This document shows positions 1 through 9,067 of a DNA stretch of 64,000 bases, in pieces. The DNA is from Arthrobacter russicus (GTDB lineage Bacteria; Actinomycetota; Actinomycetes; Actinomycetales; Micrococcaceae). The stretch is taken from contig NZ_JAVDQF010000001.1 of the NCBI RefSeq assembly GCF_031454135.1, positions 3,224,001 to 3,288,000 on the forward strand, given 5' to 3'. Within the stretch, counting starts at the first letter, position 1. Each line of letters begins with the position of its first letter. The notes under the pieces were generated by a model. The model made no database searches and had not been told where the DNA came from. It saw nothing but the letters and a program-made list of their open reading frames with translations. A program made the translations under genes and the position numbers.

Positions 1-3
1 AGA

Positions 4-1251
4 TTGAAGCATGCGGCGCCGGCTTTTCTGCTTGCCGGCTTGCTTGTGGTGTCCGGATTCGCTGTCTCGCCCGCGCAAGCTGATGACGCGCCGCCGAGCG
101 GGTATCCGAGCTGGCAGGATGTGGAGAACGCGAAGCAAAACGCATCCGCAACCGCTGCCGAGGTCGACAAGATCAATGCACTCTTGGCGAACTTACAGGA
201 TTCCGCGGTCAGCCTGGGCAATGCCGCGATCCAGGCCTTGAGCGAGTATTCCGCGGCCAAAGCCGAATTGGCGGCGGCAAGTACCCGGGTCGAGGTGCTC
301 AACGGCCAATTGCAGCAGGCGGACGCGGCATCGCAGCAGCTCAAAAAAGAAGCCGGAGCGCTGGCTGCCCAGTCGTACAAAGCAGGCAGCAGCAGCCTCG
401 GGATTTTCTCCGCGATCGACGCGATTCAGTCAACCGACAGTCTGCGGCGGCTGGATCTGGTCAACATCGTCACGCAGAACGCGGCCGATCTGTACGCGAA
501 GGCTGAATCCGCGCGGAAAGCCACCGCCTCATTGCAGGCGCAGCAGAAACAGGCCGAGGCGGAGCGCAGCCGGCTCAGCGAAGCCGCCCAACGGTCCTCG
601 GATGCCGCGGCGGCAGCGCAGAAGGCCGTCGAGGACCAGGTAGCCGGGACCAAGACGCAAAGCGATACGCTCAATGCCCAGTTGGCGTCGCTGAACAACA
701 CGGTGCTGGACACCACGCAGAAATACCAGCAGGGCGTCGAAGCCCAACGGGAATACGAGCAAGCTCAGCAGGCGAAGGCGGCCGCTGCCGCGAAAGCGCA
801 GGCCGAAGCGGATGCGCGTGCGGCACAGGCAGCCCGTGACGCCGCCAAGCCGCAGCCCGGAACCGGGGGTGGGACTCCGCCGCCGGTGAATCCGCCGACC
901 AATCCGCCGGTGACCCCGCCGACGAATCCGGGTGGCGCGGTGAACAACCCGGCAGGGGCCCAAGCGTTCGCTTCGGCGAATTTGGGCACCTTCGGCTGGG
1001 GACAGGATCAATTCGGCTGCTTGCTGCAACTGTGGAACCGGGAATCGAACTGGTTGACCACGGCGACCAATCCGAGCAGCGGGGCGTATGGGATCCCGCA
1101 GTCGCTGCCGGCTGGAAAAATGGCCTCGATCGGCGCCGACTGGCTGACCAATTACCAGACCCAGGTGATCTGGGGGCTCAATTACATCAAAGGCCGCTAC
1201 GGTTCGCCGTGCGGGGCCTGGGCCCATTCGCAGTCCGTGGGCTGGTACTGA
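4..1251 (+). CDS. Secreted coiled-coil protein with C-terminal lysozyme/SLT-like domain; 5' end uncertain
   Basis: Residues 5-27 form a hydrophobic signal peptide ending in an Ala-x-Ala site, so the protein is exported. Residues 40-280 are Ala/Gln/Lys-rich with heptad character (long coiled coil), followed by a Pro/Thr-rich linker at about 284-312. The last 95 residues look like the small actinobacterial lytic-transglycosylase fold: Glu347 in RESNW, then SGAYGIPQSLP. A role in peptidoglycan turnover is inferred from this layout. The only in-frame start inside the window is TTG at 4, with no visible ribosome site and few basic residues before the hydrophobic core, so the true start may lie upstream of the window. 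Confidence 0.7.
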   Translation: MKHAAPAFLLAGLLVVSGFAVSPAQADDAPPSGYPSWQDVENAKQNASATAAEVDKINALLANLQDSAVSLGNAAIQALSEYSAAKAELAAASTRVEVLNGQLQQADAASQQLKKEAGALAAQSYKAGSSSLGIFSAIDAIQSTDSLRRLDLVNIVTQNAADLYAKAESARKATASLQAQQKQAEAERSRLSEAAQRSSDAAAAAQKAVEDQVAGTKTQSDTLNAQLASLNNTVLDTTQKYQQGVEAQREYEQAQQAKAAAAAKAQAEADARAAQAARDAAKPQPGTGGGTPPPVNPPTNPPVTPPTNPGGAVNNPAGAQAFASANLGTFGWGQDQFGCLLQLWNRESNWLTTATNPSSGAYGIPQSLPAGKMASIGADWLTNYQTQVIWGLNYIKGRYGSPCGAWAHSQSVGWY

Positions 1252-1288
1252 TTCCCCGGTTCCGCGGCCCGGGGCTTAAGATTGGTGA

Positions 1289-2854
1289 GTGACTTTGACC
1301 GCCGACCAGCCCGAGACCACAGCATCGCCCATCGGAACCCCGGGCCTGCCCGCCGGGGAATCGACCCGGCGCACCTACCAGGTGCGTACTTTCGGCTGCC
1401 AGATGAACGTCCACGATTCCGAGCGGATGGCCGGATTGCTGGAGAGCTCCGGGCTGGTCCGCGCCGACGGTGAGCTCGCCGACGTCGTGGTCTTCAACAC
1501 CTGCGCGGTCCGTGAGAACGCGGACAACAAGCTGTATGGGAATCTGGGTCAGCTGGCCCCGGTCAAAGAAGCCAACCCGGGAATGCAGATCGCGGTCGGC
1601 GGCTGCTTGGCGCAAAAAGACCGGGACACCATCCTCAAACGCGCGCCGTGGGTGGACGTGGTTTTCGGCACGCACAATGTCGGTTCGCTGCCGACTCTGC
1701 TCGAGCGGGCCAGGCACAATGAGGACGCGCAACTGGAGATCCTCGAATCCCTGGACGTCTTTCCATCGACCTTGCCGACGAAGCGCGACGCGGTGTATTC
1801 CGGATGGGTATCGATCTCGGTCGGCTGCAACAATACCTGCACCTTCTGCATCGTCCCTTCGCTTCGCGGCAAAGAGCGGGACCGCCGGCCCGGGGACATC
1901 CTGGCCGAGATCCAGGCTTTGGTCGACGACGGCGCCATCGAGGTGACCCTGCTCGGCCAGAACGTCAATTCGTACGGCGTCGAATTCGGCGACCGGCAGG
2001 CTTTCTCGAAGCTGCTCCGGGCCTGCGGCGAGATTCCGGGCTTGGAGCGGGTCCGCTTCACCAGTCCGCACCCCGCGGCCTTCACCGATGACGTCATCGA
2101 AGCCATGGCGCAGACGCCGAACGTGATGCCGCAATTGCACATGCCGCTGCAGTCCGGTTCGGACAAGGTGCTCAAGGACATGCGCCGTTCCTACCGGTCC
2201 ACGAAGTTCCTGGGCATCTTGGAAAAAGTCCGGGCGCAGATCCCGGACGCCGCGATCTCCACGGACATCATCGTCGGCTTCCCCGGCGAGACCGAGGCTG
2301 ACTTCCAGGCCACGCTGGATGTCGTGGCACAGTCGCGGTTCGCCACGGCCTTCACCTTCCAGTATTCGAAGCGCCCGGGCACCCCGGCGGCGGATCTGCC
2401 GGATCAGCTGCCCAAAGCTGTAGTGCAGGAGAGATTCGAACGGCTGACCGCGCTGCAGGATCGGATCTGTGCCGAGGAAAATGCCCGACAGATCGGCCGC
2501 GAGGTGGAACTCATGGTCACCGCCGGCAGCGGGAAGAAGTCCGCCGAGACGAACCGTCTGTCCGGCCGGGCAAAGGACAGCCGGCTGGTGCATTTCGCGG
2601 TTCCGGACGGCACCGAGGCGCCCCGCCCCGGAGACCTGGTCACCGTGACGATCACCGGGGCTTCGACCTTCCACCTGGTGGCGGACCCGCTGCCGGGCAG
2701 CGTTTACCGGCTGCGCAAATCCCGGGCCGGCGATGCTTGGGACCGTTCGCAAGCGGAATCCTGCGGAGTTCCGGCGCCGGCGGGGGATTCGCCGGAAGGC
2801 AAACGTTCGGTTTCGCTCGGCATGCCGGTGATTCCGGTTCGTGCCGGAGCATGA
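1289..2854 (+). CDS. miaB: tRNA-2-methylthio-N6-dimethylallyladenosine synthase MiaB
   Basis: Radical SAM methylthiotransferase that adds the 2-methylthio group to i6A37 of tRNAs reading U-starting codons, the step after MiaA. The N-terminal UPF0004 domain carries Cys37, Cys71 and Cys105 ([21 protein letters not shown]) for the auxiliary Fe-S cluster. The radical SAM motif is Cys179-x3-Cys183-x2-Cys186. A TRAM RNA-binding region lies near residues 410-475, and a roughly 45-residue Arg/Ser-rich tail follows that is not part of the core family. At 521 residues it is slightly long because of this tail. It starts at GTG 1289, and its end overlaps miaA by 14 bases, so the two modification genes are co-transcribed. 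Confidence 0.95.
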   Translation: MTLTADQPETTASPIGTPGLPAGESTRRTYQVRTFGCQMNVHDSERMAGLLESSGLVRADGELADVVVFNTCAVRENADNKLYGNLGQLAPVKEANPGMQIAVGGCLAQKDRDTILKRAPWVDVVFGTHNVGSLPTLLERARHNEDAQLEILESLDVFPSTLPTKRDAVYSGWVSISVGCNNTCTFCIVPSLRGKERDRRPGDILAEIQALVDDGAIEVTLLGQNVNSYGVEFGDRQAFSKLLRACGEIPGLERVRFTSPHPAAFTDDVIEAMAQTPNVMPQLHMPLQSGSDKVLKDMRRSYRSTKFLGILEKVRAQIPDAAISTDIIVGFPGETEADFQATLDVVAQSRFATAFTFQYSKRPGTPAADLPDQLPKAVVQERFERLTALQDRICAEENARQIGREVELMVTAGSGKKSAETNRLSGRAKDSRLVHFAVPDGTEAPRPGDLVTVTITGASTFHLVADPLPGSVYRLRKSRAGDAWDRSQAESCGVPAPAGDSPEGKRSVSLGMPVIPVRAGA

Positions 2855-3785
2855 GCCGCCGCACGTGACGGGACCGTCGGGCGGGGAGCCTGGCCTGATC
2901 GCGGTGGTCGGGCCCACCGGGACCGGAAAGTCGGAGCTCGGTCTGCAACTCGCCGAGGAGCTCGGCGGGGAGATCATCAACGCCGATTCGATGCAGTTCT
3001 ACCGTGGCATGGACATCGGCACCGCGAAACTTCCCCTGGCCGAGCGGCGCGGTGTACCGCACCACCTGATGGACACCTTGGAAATCACGGAAGAGGCCAG
3101 CGTCGCCCGGTTCCAAGCCGAGGCGCGCCAGGCCATCGCCGATATCCGAGCCCGGGGACTGCACCCGATCCTGCTGGGCGGCTCCGGGCTGTATGTGCGG
3201 GCCGTGCTGGACGTACTGGAGTTCCCCGGCACGGACCCGAAGCTGCGGCGTCGGCTCGACGCCGAACTGCAACAGGACGGGGCCGTCGCTTTCCGAGCCC
3301 GCTTGCGCGCCGTCGATCCGGAATCCGAGCAGCGGATCGGCGACTACAAACGTCTGGTCCGGGCTTTGGAGGTGTACGAGCTGACCGGGCGGCCGTTCTC
3401 TTCCTTCATGCCCAAGCGGCAATATTTCCAACCGGCTCTCCAAATCGGTTTGAACGGCGACCGCGGAGTGCTGCACGACCGGCTGGCCCGACGCGTTGAC
3501 ACGATGGTCGAGCAGGGTCTGCTCGCCGAGGTCCGGACCCTGGCCGGGGCCGGTCTGCGGGCCGGGCGCACCGCCTGCCGGGCCCTGGGCTACCAGCAAT
3601 TCCTGCGCGTCCTCGACGAAGCCGGCTATTCCACTGCCGACGCTGCCGCGGATACCGTGGTGGCGACCCGGCAGTTCGCCCGGCGGCAGAGCACTTGGTT
3701 CAATGCCGACCCGCGGATCAGTTGGCTCGACTTCGCCGACCCGGATTTGTTGCGTTCCGCGCTGGCCCGGATCCGACCGGGCTGA
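2841..3785 (+). CDS. miaA: tRNA dimethylallyltransferase MiaA
   Basis: Transfers the dimethylallyl group from DMAPP to N6 of A37 in tRNA, making the substrate for MiaB. The P-loop GPTGTGKSE is near residues 25-33, and the family motif [17 protein letters not shown] follows at about 50-66. Length 314 is normal for actinobacterial MiaA. GTG 2841 lies inside the end of miaB; another in-frame GTG at 2865 would give a start 8 codons shorter. Neither has a strong ribosome site, which suggests translational coupling. Confidence 0.95.
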   Translation: MPEHEPPHVTGPSGGEPGLIAVVGPTGTGKSELGLQLAEELGGEIINADSMQFYRGMDIGTAKLPLAERRGVPHHLMDTLEITEEASVARFQAEARQAIADIRARGLHPILLGGSGLYVRAVLDVLEFPGTDPKLRRRLDAELQQDGAVAFRARLRAVDPESEQRIGDYKRLVRALEVYELTGRPFSSFMPKRQYFQPALQIGLNGDRGVLHDRLARRVDTMVEQGLLAEVRTLAGAGLRAGRTACRALGYQQFLRVLDEAGYSTADAAADTVVATRQFARRQSTWFNADPRISWLDFADPDLLRSALARIRPG

Positions 3786-3793
3786 GCGATGGC

Positions 3794-3799
3794 TAAACT
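3794..3799 (+). promoter_or_regulatory. -10 element for leaderless dapF transcript
   Basis: TAAACT followed by exactly 6 bases and then the dapF ATG at 3806. With normal -10 to +1 spacing, transcription would begin on the A of the start codon. No Shine-Dalgarno sequence is present, and no convincing -35 box is visible. Confidence 0.55.
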
Positions 3800-3805
3800 G
3801 GAAGC

Positions 3806-4741
3806 ATGAATTCATCGGCTGTTGCGGCGGACCTGACGAGCCTGACCGGGGTGGCCTTCAGCAAGGGGCACGGAACCGGCAACGACTTCATCCTGATCGC
3901 GGATCCCGAGGGCGAGCAGCAGATCAGCGCCGCAGCGGTGGCCGCGGCCTGCGACCGGCACCGCGGGATCGGAGCGGACGGTCTGATCCGGGCGGTGCGG
4001 TCGCAGGCATTGCCTGAGGCGCGGGAGTTGCTGGAACGGCATCCGGACGCCGAATGGTTCATGGACTACCGCAATGCCGATGGCTCGATTTCCGAGATGT
4101 GCGGCAACGGGGTGCGGGTATTCGTGCAGTTCCTGCTCGATTCGGGTCTGGTCGCATTGGCACCCGGCGACGTGTTGGGCATCGGCACCCGGGCCGGAAT
4201 CAAATGGGTCAGCCGCACCGATCAGGGTTTTGCGGTAGACCTGGGGCCGTGGAGCTTCAGCCATCCGGAGACTGCCTTGGAACGCGGCGTGGATTCCCTG
4301 GTCACCGCCGATTCCCTCGACGTGACTCGACCAGGTTTGTCGATCAGCACCGGGAATGCGCATACCGTGGTGGCCCTGGCTCAGCGCAGCGAACTCGACG
4401 AGCTGGCGCTGCATCGCGCCCCGGTGGTCGAACCGGTGCCGGAAAACGGTTCGAATGTGGAGTTCGCCCTGCCGCACGACCCGCTGGTGCTGGACGGCAT
4501 TGCGGAGATCAGCATGCGGGTATTCGAGCGGGGGGTCGGCGAGACTCTGTCCTGCGGCACCGGAGCCTGTGCCGCAGCGGCGGCCACCCGGTTCTGGGCC
4601 GGCGCCGGGGCACCCGACCTCTGGCGGGTCAATGTGCCCGGCGGGGTGCTCGGCGTGCGCTTCTTCACCGCTGCCGACGGCGAGGAGCACGTGGAACTTT
4701 CCGGGCCGGCCGTGATCGTCGCGCAGGGCGTCTTCGGCTGA
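3806..4741 (+). CDS. dapF: Diaminopimelate epimerase DapF
   Basis: Converts LL- to meso-diaminopimelate in the lysine/peptidoglycan pathway by a two-base mechanism. The catalytic pair is Cys99 (EMCGNGVR) and Cys250 ([11 protein letters not shown]). The GHGTGNDF substrate motif is at residues 21-28. At 311 residues it is about 30 longer than the E. coli enzyme, from an N-terminal extension and loops. It lies 20 bases after miaA but probably has its own leaderless promoter, so it need not depend on the miaB-miaA transcript. Confidence 0.95.
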   Translation: MNSSAVAADLTSLTGVAFSKGHGTGNDFILIADPEGEQQISAAAVAAACDRHRGIGADGLIRAVRSQALPEARELLERHPDAEWFMDYRNADGSISEMCGNGVRVFVQFLLDSGLVALAPGDVLGIGTRAGIKWVSRTDQGFAVDLGPWSFSHPETALERGVDSLVTADSLDVTRPGLSISTGNAHTVVALAQRSELDELALHRAPVVEPVPENGSNVEFALPHDPLVLDGIAEISMRVFERGVGETLSCGTGACAAAAATRFWAGAGAPDLWRVNVPGGVLGVRFFTAADGEEHVELSGPAVIVAQGVFG

Positions 4742-4796
4742 GCGGTTCCCGGCGCCGGAGCTCTTCCTGGAAATCGCTGCCAAAAAGATGGAGTAC

Positions 4797-4842
4797 CCTT
4801 TCTGCTTGGCGATGATGCTGCCGAGGCATCAGGCAGAAGGAG
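4797..4842 (+). promoter_or_regulatory. Hairpin sequestering the ribosome site of the permease gene
   Basis: CCTTTCTGC (4797-4805) can pair with GCAGAAGG (4833-4840) with one bulged T, and TGATGC (4813-4818) with GCATCA (4826-4831) inside it. The 3' arm contains the AGAAGGAG ribosome site (4835-4842) of the gene starting at 4850, so the folded form would mask it. A -10-like TACCCT at 4794-4799 overlaps the left arm; if transcription started from that element, the arm would be missing from the RNA. Confidence 0.4.
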
Positions 4843-4849
4843 CAACAGC

Positions 4850-6361
4850 ATGGCGAGCGAGAGCCGGGCCGGAACCGAGCAGCGTGCCCGGGCACTGGCG
4901 GCCGAGGTCCGGGCCGAGGACGAGGGCTATCACAAGGGCCTGAAAAACCGGCAGATCCAGATGATCGCCATCGGCGGTGCGATCGGCACCGGTCTGTTCA
5001 TGGGTTCCGGCGGGCGCTTGGCCAATGCCGGCCCGTCATTGGTGCTCAGCTACGCGATCTGCGGGTTCTTCGCCTTCATCATCCTCCGGGCGCTGGGCGA
5101 ACTGGTGCTGCACCGGCCGTCGTCGGGCTCGTTCGTCTCCTACGCGCGCGAATTCTTCGGCGAAAAGGCCGCTTTCGTCACCGGCTGGATGTACTGGCTC
5201 AACTGGGCGATGACTTCGATCGTCGATTCGACCGCCGTCGCGCTCTACATGAACTTCTTCGGCAAATACTGGCAGCCGCTCGGCGAGGTGCCGCAGTGGG
5301 TCTACGCGCTGGCCGCCCTGGTCATCGTGCTTGCCCTGAACCTGGTCTCGGTGAAGGTCTTCGGCGAACTCGAATTCTGGTTCGCCTTGATCAAGGTGGT
5401 GGCCCTGGTCGCCTTTTTGCTGGTCGGGATCTATTTCGTGATCTTCGGTACCCCGGTTCCGGGGCACGAGGTCGGATTCAGCCTGATCGCGGACAACGGC
5501 GGAATCTTCCCGAACGGGATCCTGCCCGCGGTCGTGGTGATGCAGGGCGTGGTCTTCGCCTACGCCTCGGTGGAACTGGTCGGCACCGCGGCCGGCGAGA
5601 CGGAGAACCCGGGCAAGGTCATCCCCAAGGCGATCAATACCGTGATTTTCCGGATTGCGGTCTTCTACGTCGGTTCGATCGTGTTGTTGTCCCTGTTGCT
5701 TCCGTTCAGCGCCTACAAGGAAGGTGAAAGCCCGTTCGTGACCTTCTTCGGTTCGATCGGGGTGCAGGGCATCGATGCGATCATGAACCTGGTGGTGCTC
5801 ACTGCGGCCCTTTCCTCGCTGAACGCCGGGCTCTATTCGACCGGCCGGGTGCTCCGTTCGATGGCGATGGCCGGATCCGCGCCCCGGTTCGCCGCCCGGA
5901 TGAACAAAGCCGGCGTGCCGTACGGCGGCATCGCACTGACCGCTTTCATCGGACTGCTCGGCGTGATCCTCAATGCGGTCTTCCCGTCGCAGGCGTTCGA
6001 AATCGTGCTCAACATCGCATCGCTGGGCATTATTTCTGCCTGGGGCATGATCGTGCTCTGCCAAATGCGATTGGTGACCTGGGCCGGGAAAGGGCTGCTG
6101 GTGCGGCCGGCCTTCCGGCTCTTCGGATCGCCGTACACCGGTTATTTGACGCTGTTCTTCCTCTTCGCGGTACTGGTCCTGATGGCCTTCGACTACCCGG
6201 TCGGGACGTTCACGGTGTCTTCGCTGGTGCTGATCATCCCGTTGCTGATCGCCGGCTGGTTCTTCTTCCGCGGCCGGATCGCAGAACTCGCCCGGGAACG
6301 GGAAGGGTTCACCGGGGCGTATCCGATCGTCGCGAACCGGCCCCCGAAGCCGGGGAAATAG
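4850..6361 (+). CDS. APC-superfamily amino-acid permease, AnsP-like
   Basis: Twelve hydrophobic segments fill residues 38-475, after a charged cytoplasmic N-terminus with [21 protein letters not shown], the TM1 signature of the amino-acid transporter (AAT) family. Length 503 is normal. The region around [11 protein letters not shown] resembles asparagine permease AnsP, but GABA and aromatic permeases share it, so the substrate is not assigned. The gene stands alone: dapF ends 108 bases upstream and the convergent methyltransferase ends 12 bases downstream. The ribosome site AGAAGGAG lies in a predicted hairpin. Confidence 0.85.
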   Translation: MASESRAGTEQRARALAAEVRAEDEGYHKGLKNRQIQMIAIGGAIGTGLFMGSGGRLANAGPSLVLSYAICGFFAFIILRALGELVLHRPSSGSFVSYAREFFGEKAAFVTGWMYWLNWAMTSIVDSTAVALYMNFFGKYWQPLGEVPQWVYALAALVIVLALNLVSVKVFGELEFWFALIKVVALVAFLLVGIYFVIFGTPVPGHEVGFSLIADNGGIFPNGILPAVVVMQGVVFAYASVELVGTAAGETENPGKVIPKAINTVIFRIAVFYVGSIVLLSLLLPFSAYKEGESPFVTFFGSIGVQGIDAIMNLVVLTAALSSLNAGLYSTGRVLRSMAMAGSAPRFAARMNKAGVPYGGIALTAFIGLLGVILNAVFPSQAFEIVLNIASLGIISAWGMIVLCQMRLVTWAGKGLLVRPAFRLFGSPYTGYLTLFFLFAVLVLMAFDYPVGTFTVSSLVLIIPLLIAGWFFFRGRIAELAREREGFTGAYPIVANRPPKPGK

Positions 6362-6373
6362 GCGGTTCCCGGT

Positions 6374-6982
6374 TCAGGCCGGCCGGTGCACCTGCAGGAT
6401 CCGGAAGGATTTCGCGGTGCTGTGCCGGGCCACCTCCAGCTCCGGGAAAGTCTCGGCGAGCCAGCGCTGCAGCGAGTCCGAGCCCAGGTTCTTCTGCACC
6501 ACCAGGTAGGCGCTGCCATCGGGAGCCAGCCGGGGGAGCCAGGTGTGCAGGATCCCGTGCAGCACTTCCTTGCCGACCCGGATCGGCGGGTTGGACCAGA
6601 TGGTTTGGAACTGCAGGGTGGCGTCGATCTGTTCCGGCAGCCCGGTCCGGAGATTGGCCAGACCGAGGGCCGCGGCATTGTCCGCGGTCAAGCCGAGTGA
6701 CCGTTCATTGACGTCCACTGCGTAGACCGTGGCGTTCGGGGAGTGCAGGGCCAGGCTCAGCGCGATCGGCCCCCATCCGCAACCGATGTCAAGCAGGTTG
6801 CCGGCTTCCGCCGGAGCGGGTGCCCCGGCGAGCAGGACGGCGGTGCCTTTGTCGACCCCGTCGGGCGAGAAGATCCCGGAATCCGTCTCCAGGAGGCGCT
6901 CCTGGCCGGCCAGGACGACCCGGAGTTCGCGGCGCTTGTGGCTGCTGCCGGGCTGGGCGCTGAAGTAATGATCGGACATCAT
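6374..6982 (-). CDS. Class I SAM methyltransferase, RsmC/small-methyltransferase type
   Basis: About 202 residues. The SAM-binding loop LLDIGCGWGPIALSLAL is near residues 60-75, and the target-base motif SNPPIRVGK is near 133. NPP(Y/F/I) followed by GK is typical of the RsmC/RsmD group that makes m2G in 16S rRNA, so rRNA guanine N2-methylation is the likely role. The exact substrate is not shown. Two adjacent ATGs (6982 and 6979) can start it. TAATCT on the minus strand (6987-6992) is 7 bases before the second, which would suit a leaderless start at 6979. It converges with the permease gene. Confidence 0.8.
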   Translation of the reverse strand: MMSDHYFSAQPGSSHKRRELRVVLAGQERLLETDSGIFSPDGVDKGTAVLLAGAPAPAEAGNLLDIGCGWGPIALSLALHSPNATVYAVDVNERSLGLTADNAAALGLANLRTGLPEQIDATLQFQTIWSNPPIRVGKEVLHGILHTWLPRLAPDGSAYLVVQKNLGSDSLQRWLAETFPELEVARHSTAKSFRILQVHRPA

Positions 6983-7359
6983 GGCAAGATTACCGCACTG
7001 GATTGCGCCTGGTCTCGGCATCGCCGGACGGCTCCGGGTGGCGGTCATGGCCTGATATACTTGGAGCATGTTGATTTTCCTCTGATCCACCAAACGTTCT
7101 CTGCCGCTGTCTGTGCGGCGACGTTGGCCTGCTGAATCGCGTTGCACGCAGATTCGCCGCTGGAAATCCGAGGAATACCTGCCACCCCCTTTCTCGTTGC
7201 GCTGTTGCGCATTCCACTGTGAACGGCCCGACGACGCTTTTCGCCTGCCGCCGGCCAATCCCTGATCGCGCTCAAATACGCGCCATTGGACCAGGAAACC
7301 GAACTCCGCCGCGGTTGCGGACGCGTTTGCCGTTGCCGCCGATATCTCAGGAGGTCCCC
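6983..7359. other. 377-base gap between methyltransferase and hflX
   Basis: No supported gene. It holds a TATACT hexamer at 7056-7061 that could be the -10 of hflX, which would give a leader of roughly 290 bases. No clear -35 box, riboswitch class or long hairpin was seen. Confidence 0.5.
7349..7355 (+). promoter_or_regulatory. Ribosome-binding site selecting the hflX start
   Basis: AGGAGGT lies 4 bases before ATG 7360. A second in-frame ATG at 7468 has AAGGAG with a very short 3-base spacer. The better spacing at 7360 decides the start used here, although homologues often begin near the second. Confidence 0.55.
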
Positions 7360-9060
7360 ATGACCGAACTCAAACCCCTTGCCGGTACCGGCAACACCGA
7401 AGACCGAACTGCCGGTGTTGTCAGTGCGCCGGACTACGATGGAACCCTCAGCTCTTCAAAGGAGAATATGACCACGCAGGAAAATGCCGAATCGTCAGCC
7501 ATGCAGCCGGAATCCGGCAACCAGGACGCCGGGCAGGATATGAGCCCGGCGGAGATCCAAGCCGTCATCGACCGGATCCTCGCCAAAGACACCGGAGGCG
7601 AACTTCCCGAATCGGCTGCGGACGCGGGTGTCCTGGCTGGCCGGGCCCAGGCGTTGAGCCGCTTGGCGCGCGAACACGGCGATTACGACGGCGATCAGGA
7701 AGATCTGCAGGAACGGCGGGCGCTCGGCCGGGTCGCCGGGTTGTCGACCGAACTCGACGATGTCACCGAGGTCGAATACCGGCAGCTCCGGCTGGAACGA
7801 GTGGTGCTTGCCGGGTTGTGGAGTGAGGGGACTTTGGCCGACGCCGAGAATTCCCTCCGCGAATTGGCGGCGCTCGCGGAAACGGCGGGTTCGGAAGTCC
7901 TGGATGGCCTGGTGCAACGCCGCTCGAAACCGGATCCGGGGACTTTCCTCGGCTCTGGAAAAGCCCTCGAACTCAAGGACGTGGTTTCGGCGACCGGAGC
8001 GGACACCGTGGTGGTCGACGCCGAATTGGCGCCGTCCCAACGCCGCGCCTTGGAGGACATCGTCAAGGTCAAGGTGATCGATCGGACCGCCCTGATCCTG
8101 GACATCTTCGCGCAGCACGCGAAGTCGCGGGAAGGCAAAGCCCAAGTCGAATTGGCCCAGCTCGAATATCTCCTGCCGCGGTTGCGCGGTTGGGGCGAAT
8201 CGATGTCCCGCCAGGCCGGTGGCCAGGTGGGCGGCGCCGGCGCCGGCATGGGGTCCCGAGGGCCTGGTGAAACCAAGATCGAGCTGGACCGGCGACGGAT
8301 CCGGAGCCGGATGGCCAAGCTGCGCCGGGAAATCGCCGCGATGAAGCCCGCCCGGGAAACCAAACGGGCCAATCGCCGCCGTTCCGAAATTCCTTCAGTG
8401 GCGATTGCCGGATACACCAACGCCGGCAAATCGTCGATCCTGAACCGCTTGACGCATGCCGGAGTATTGGTGCAGAACGCGCTCTTCGCGACCTTGGACC
8501 CCACGGTGCGCAAGGCGGAAACCGCAGATGGGTTCGGCTTCACGCTGGCGGACACGGTCGGCTTCGTCCGTTCGCTGCCGACCCAGCTGGTGGAGGCCTT
8601 CCGGTCGACGCTGGAGGAAGTGGCGGATGCCGATTTGATCCTGCACGTGGTGGATGTGGCGCACCCGGACCCGGAAGGGCAGATCGCCGCGGTCCGGCAA
8701 GTGCTGGCCGAAGTCGATGCGCGGAAGATCCCGGAAATCATCGTGCTGAACAAAGCCGATGCCGCGGATCCGATCGTGGTGCAACGCCTGATCCAGCGCG
8801 AGCCGCATTCCGTACTCGTCTCGGCCCGGACCGGACAGGGGATCGAGGAACTCCTGGAGCTGGTCAGCCAGTCGATTCCCCGCCCGAATGTGGAACTGGA
8901 ACTGTTGATTCCCTACGACCGCGGCGATCTGGTGAGCAAATTGCACCAATCGGATGCCGAGATCGTGGCTCAGGAACACCAGGAAACCGGAACCCGGCTC
9001 AGCGTCAAAGTGCGCGAGGGCCTGGCCGCGGAATTGGCGGCGTTCGCCGTCGAGGCGTGA
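7360..9060 (+). CDS. hflX: Ribosome-associated GTPase HflX
   Basis: GTPase that splits or rescues stalled ribosomes. The N-terminal HflX domain (GSGKALEL, VDAELAPSQ, ILDIFAQHA) spans about 150-300, with a Gly-rich linker GGQVGGAGAGMGSRGPGETK before the GTPase domain. G1 is GYTNAGKSS at 351-359, G3 is DTVGF at 398, and G4 is NKAD at 464. The 566 residues include an acidic, low-complexity N-terminus of about 100. ATG 7468 would give 530 residues. A helicase gene follows 7 bases downstream, so the two probably share a transcript. Confidence 0.92.
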   Translation: MTELKPLAGTGNTEDRTAGVVSAPDYDGTLSSSKENMTTQENAESSAMQPESGNQDAGQDMSPAEIQAVIDRILAKDTGGELPESAADAGVLAGRAQALSRLAREHGDYDGDQEDLQERRALGRVAGLSTELDDVTEVEYRQLRLERVVLAGLWSEGTLADAENSLRELAALAETAGSEVLDGLVQRRSKPDPGTFLGSGKALELKDVVSATGADTVVVDAELAPSQRRALEDIVKVKVIDRTALILDIFAQHAKSREGKAQVELAQLEYLLPRLRGWGESMSRQAGGQVGGAGAGMGSRGPGETKIELDRRRIRSRMAKLRREIAAMKPARETKRANRRRSEIPSVAIAGYTNAGKSSILNRLTHAGVLVQNALFATLDPTVRKAETADGFGFTLADTVGFVRSLPTQLVEAFRSTLEEVADADLILHVVDVAHPDPEGQIAAVRQVLAEVDARKIPEIIVLNKADAADPIVVQRLIQREPHSVLVSARTGQGIEELLELVSQSIPRPNVELELLIPYDRGDLVSKLHQSDAEIVAQEHQETGTRLSVKVREGLAAELAAFAVEA

Positions 9061-9067
9061 GCATCTG

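Noticed and set aside
1187-2980. 597-codon open frame opposite miaB
   Set aside because: Shadow frame crossing two real genes on the other strand.
7045-7275. 76-codon minus-strand frame upstream of hflX
   Set aside because: No start signal or domain; it probably lies in the hflX leader.
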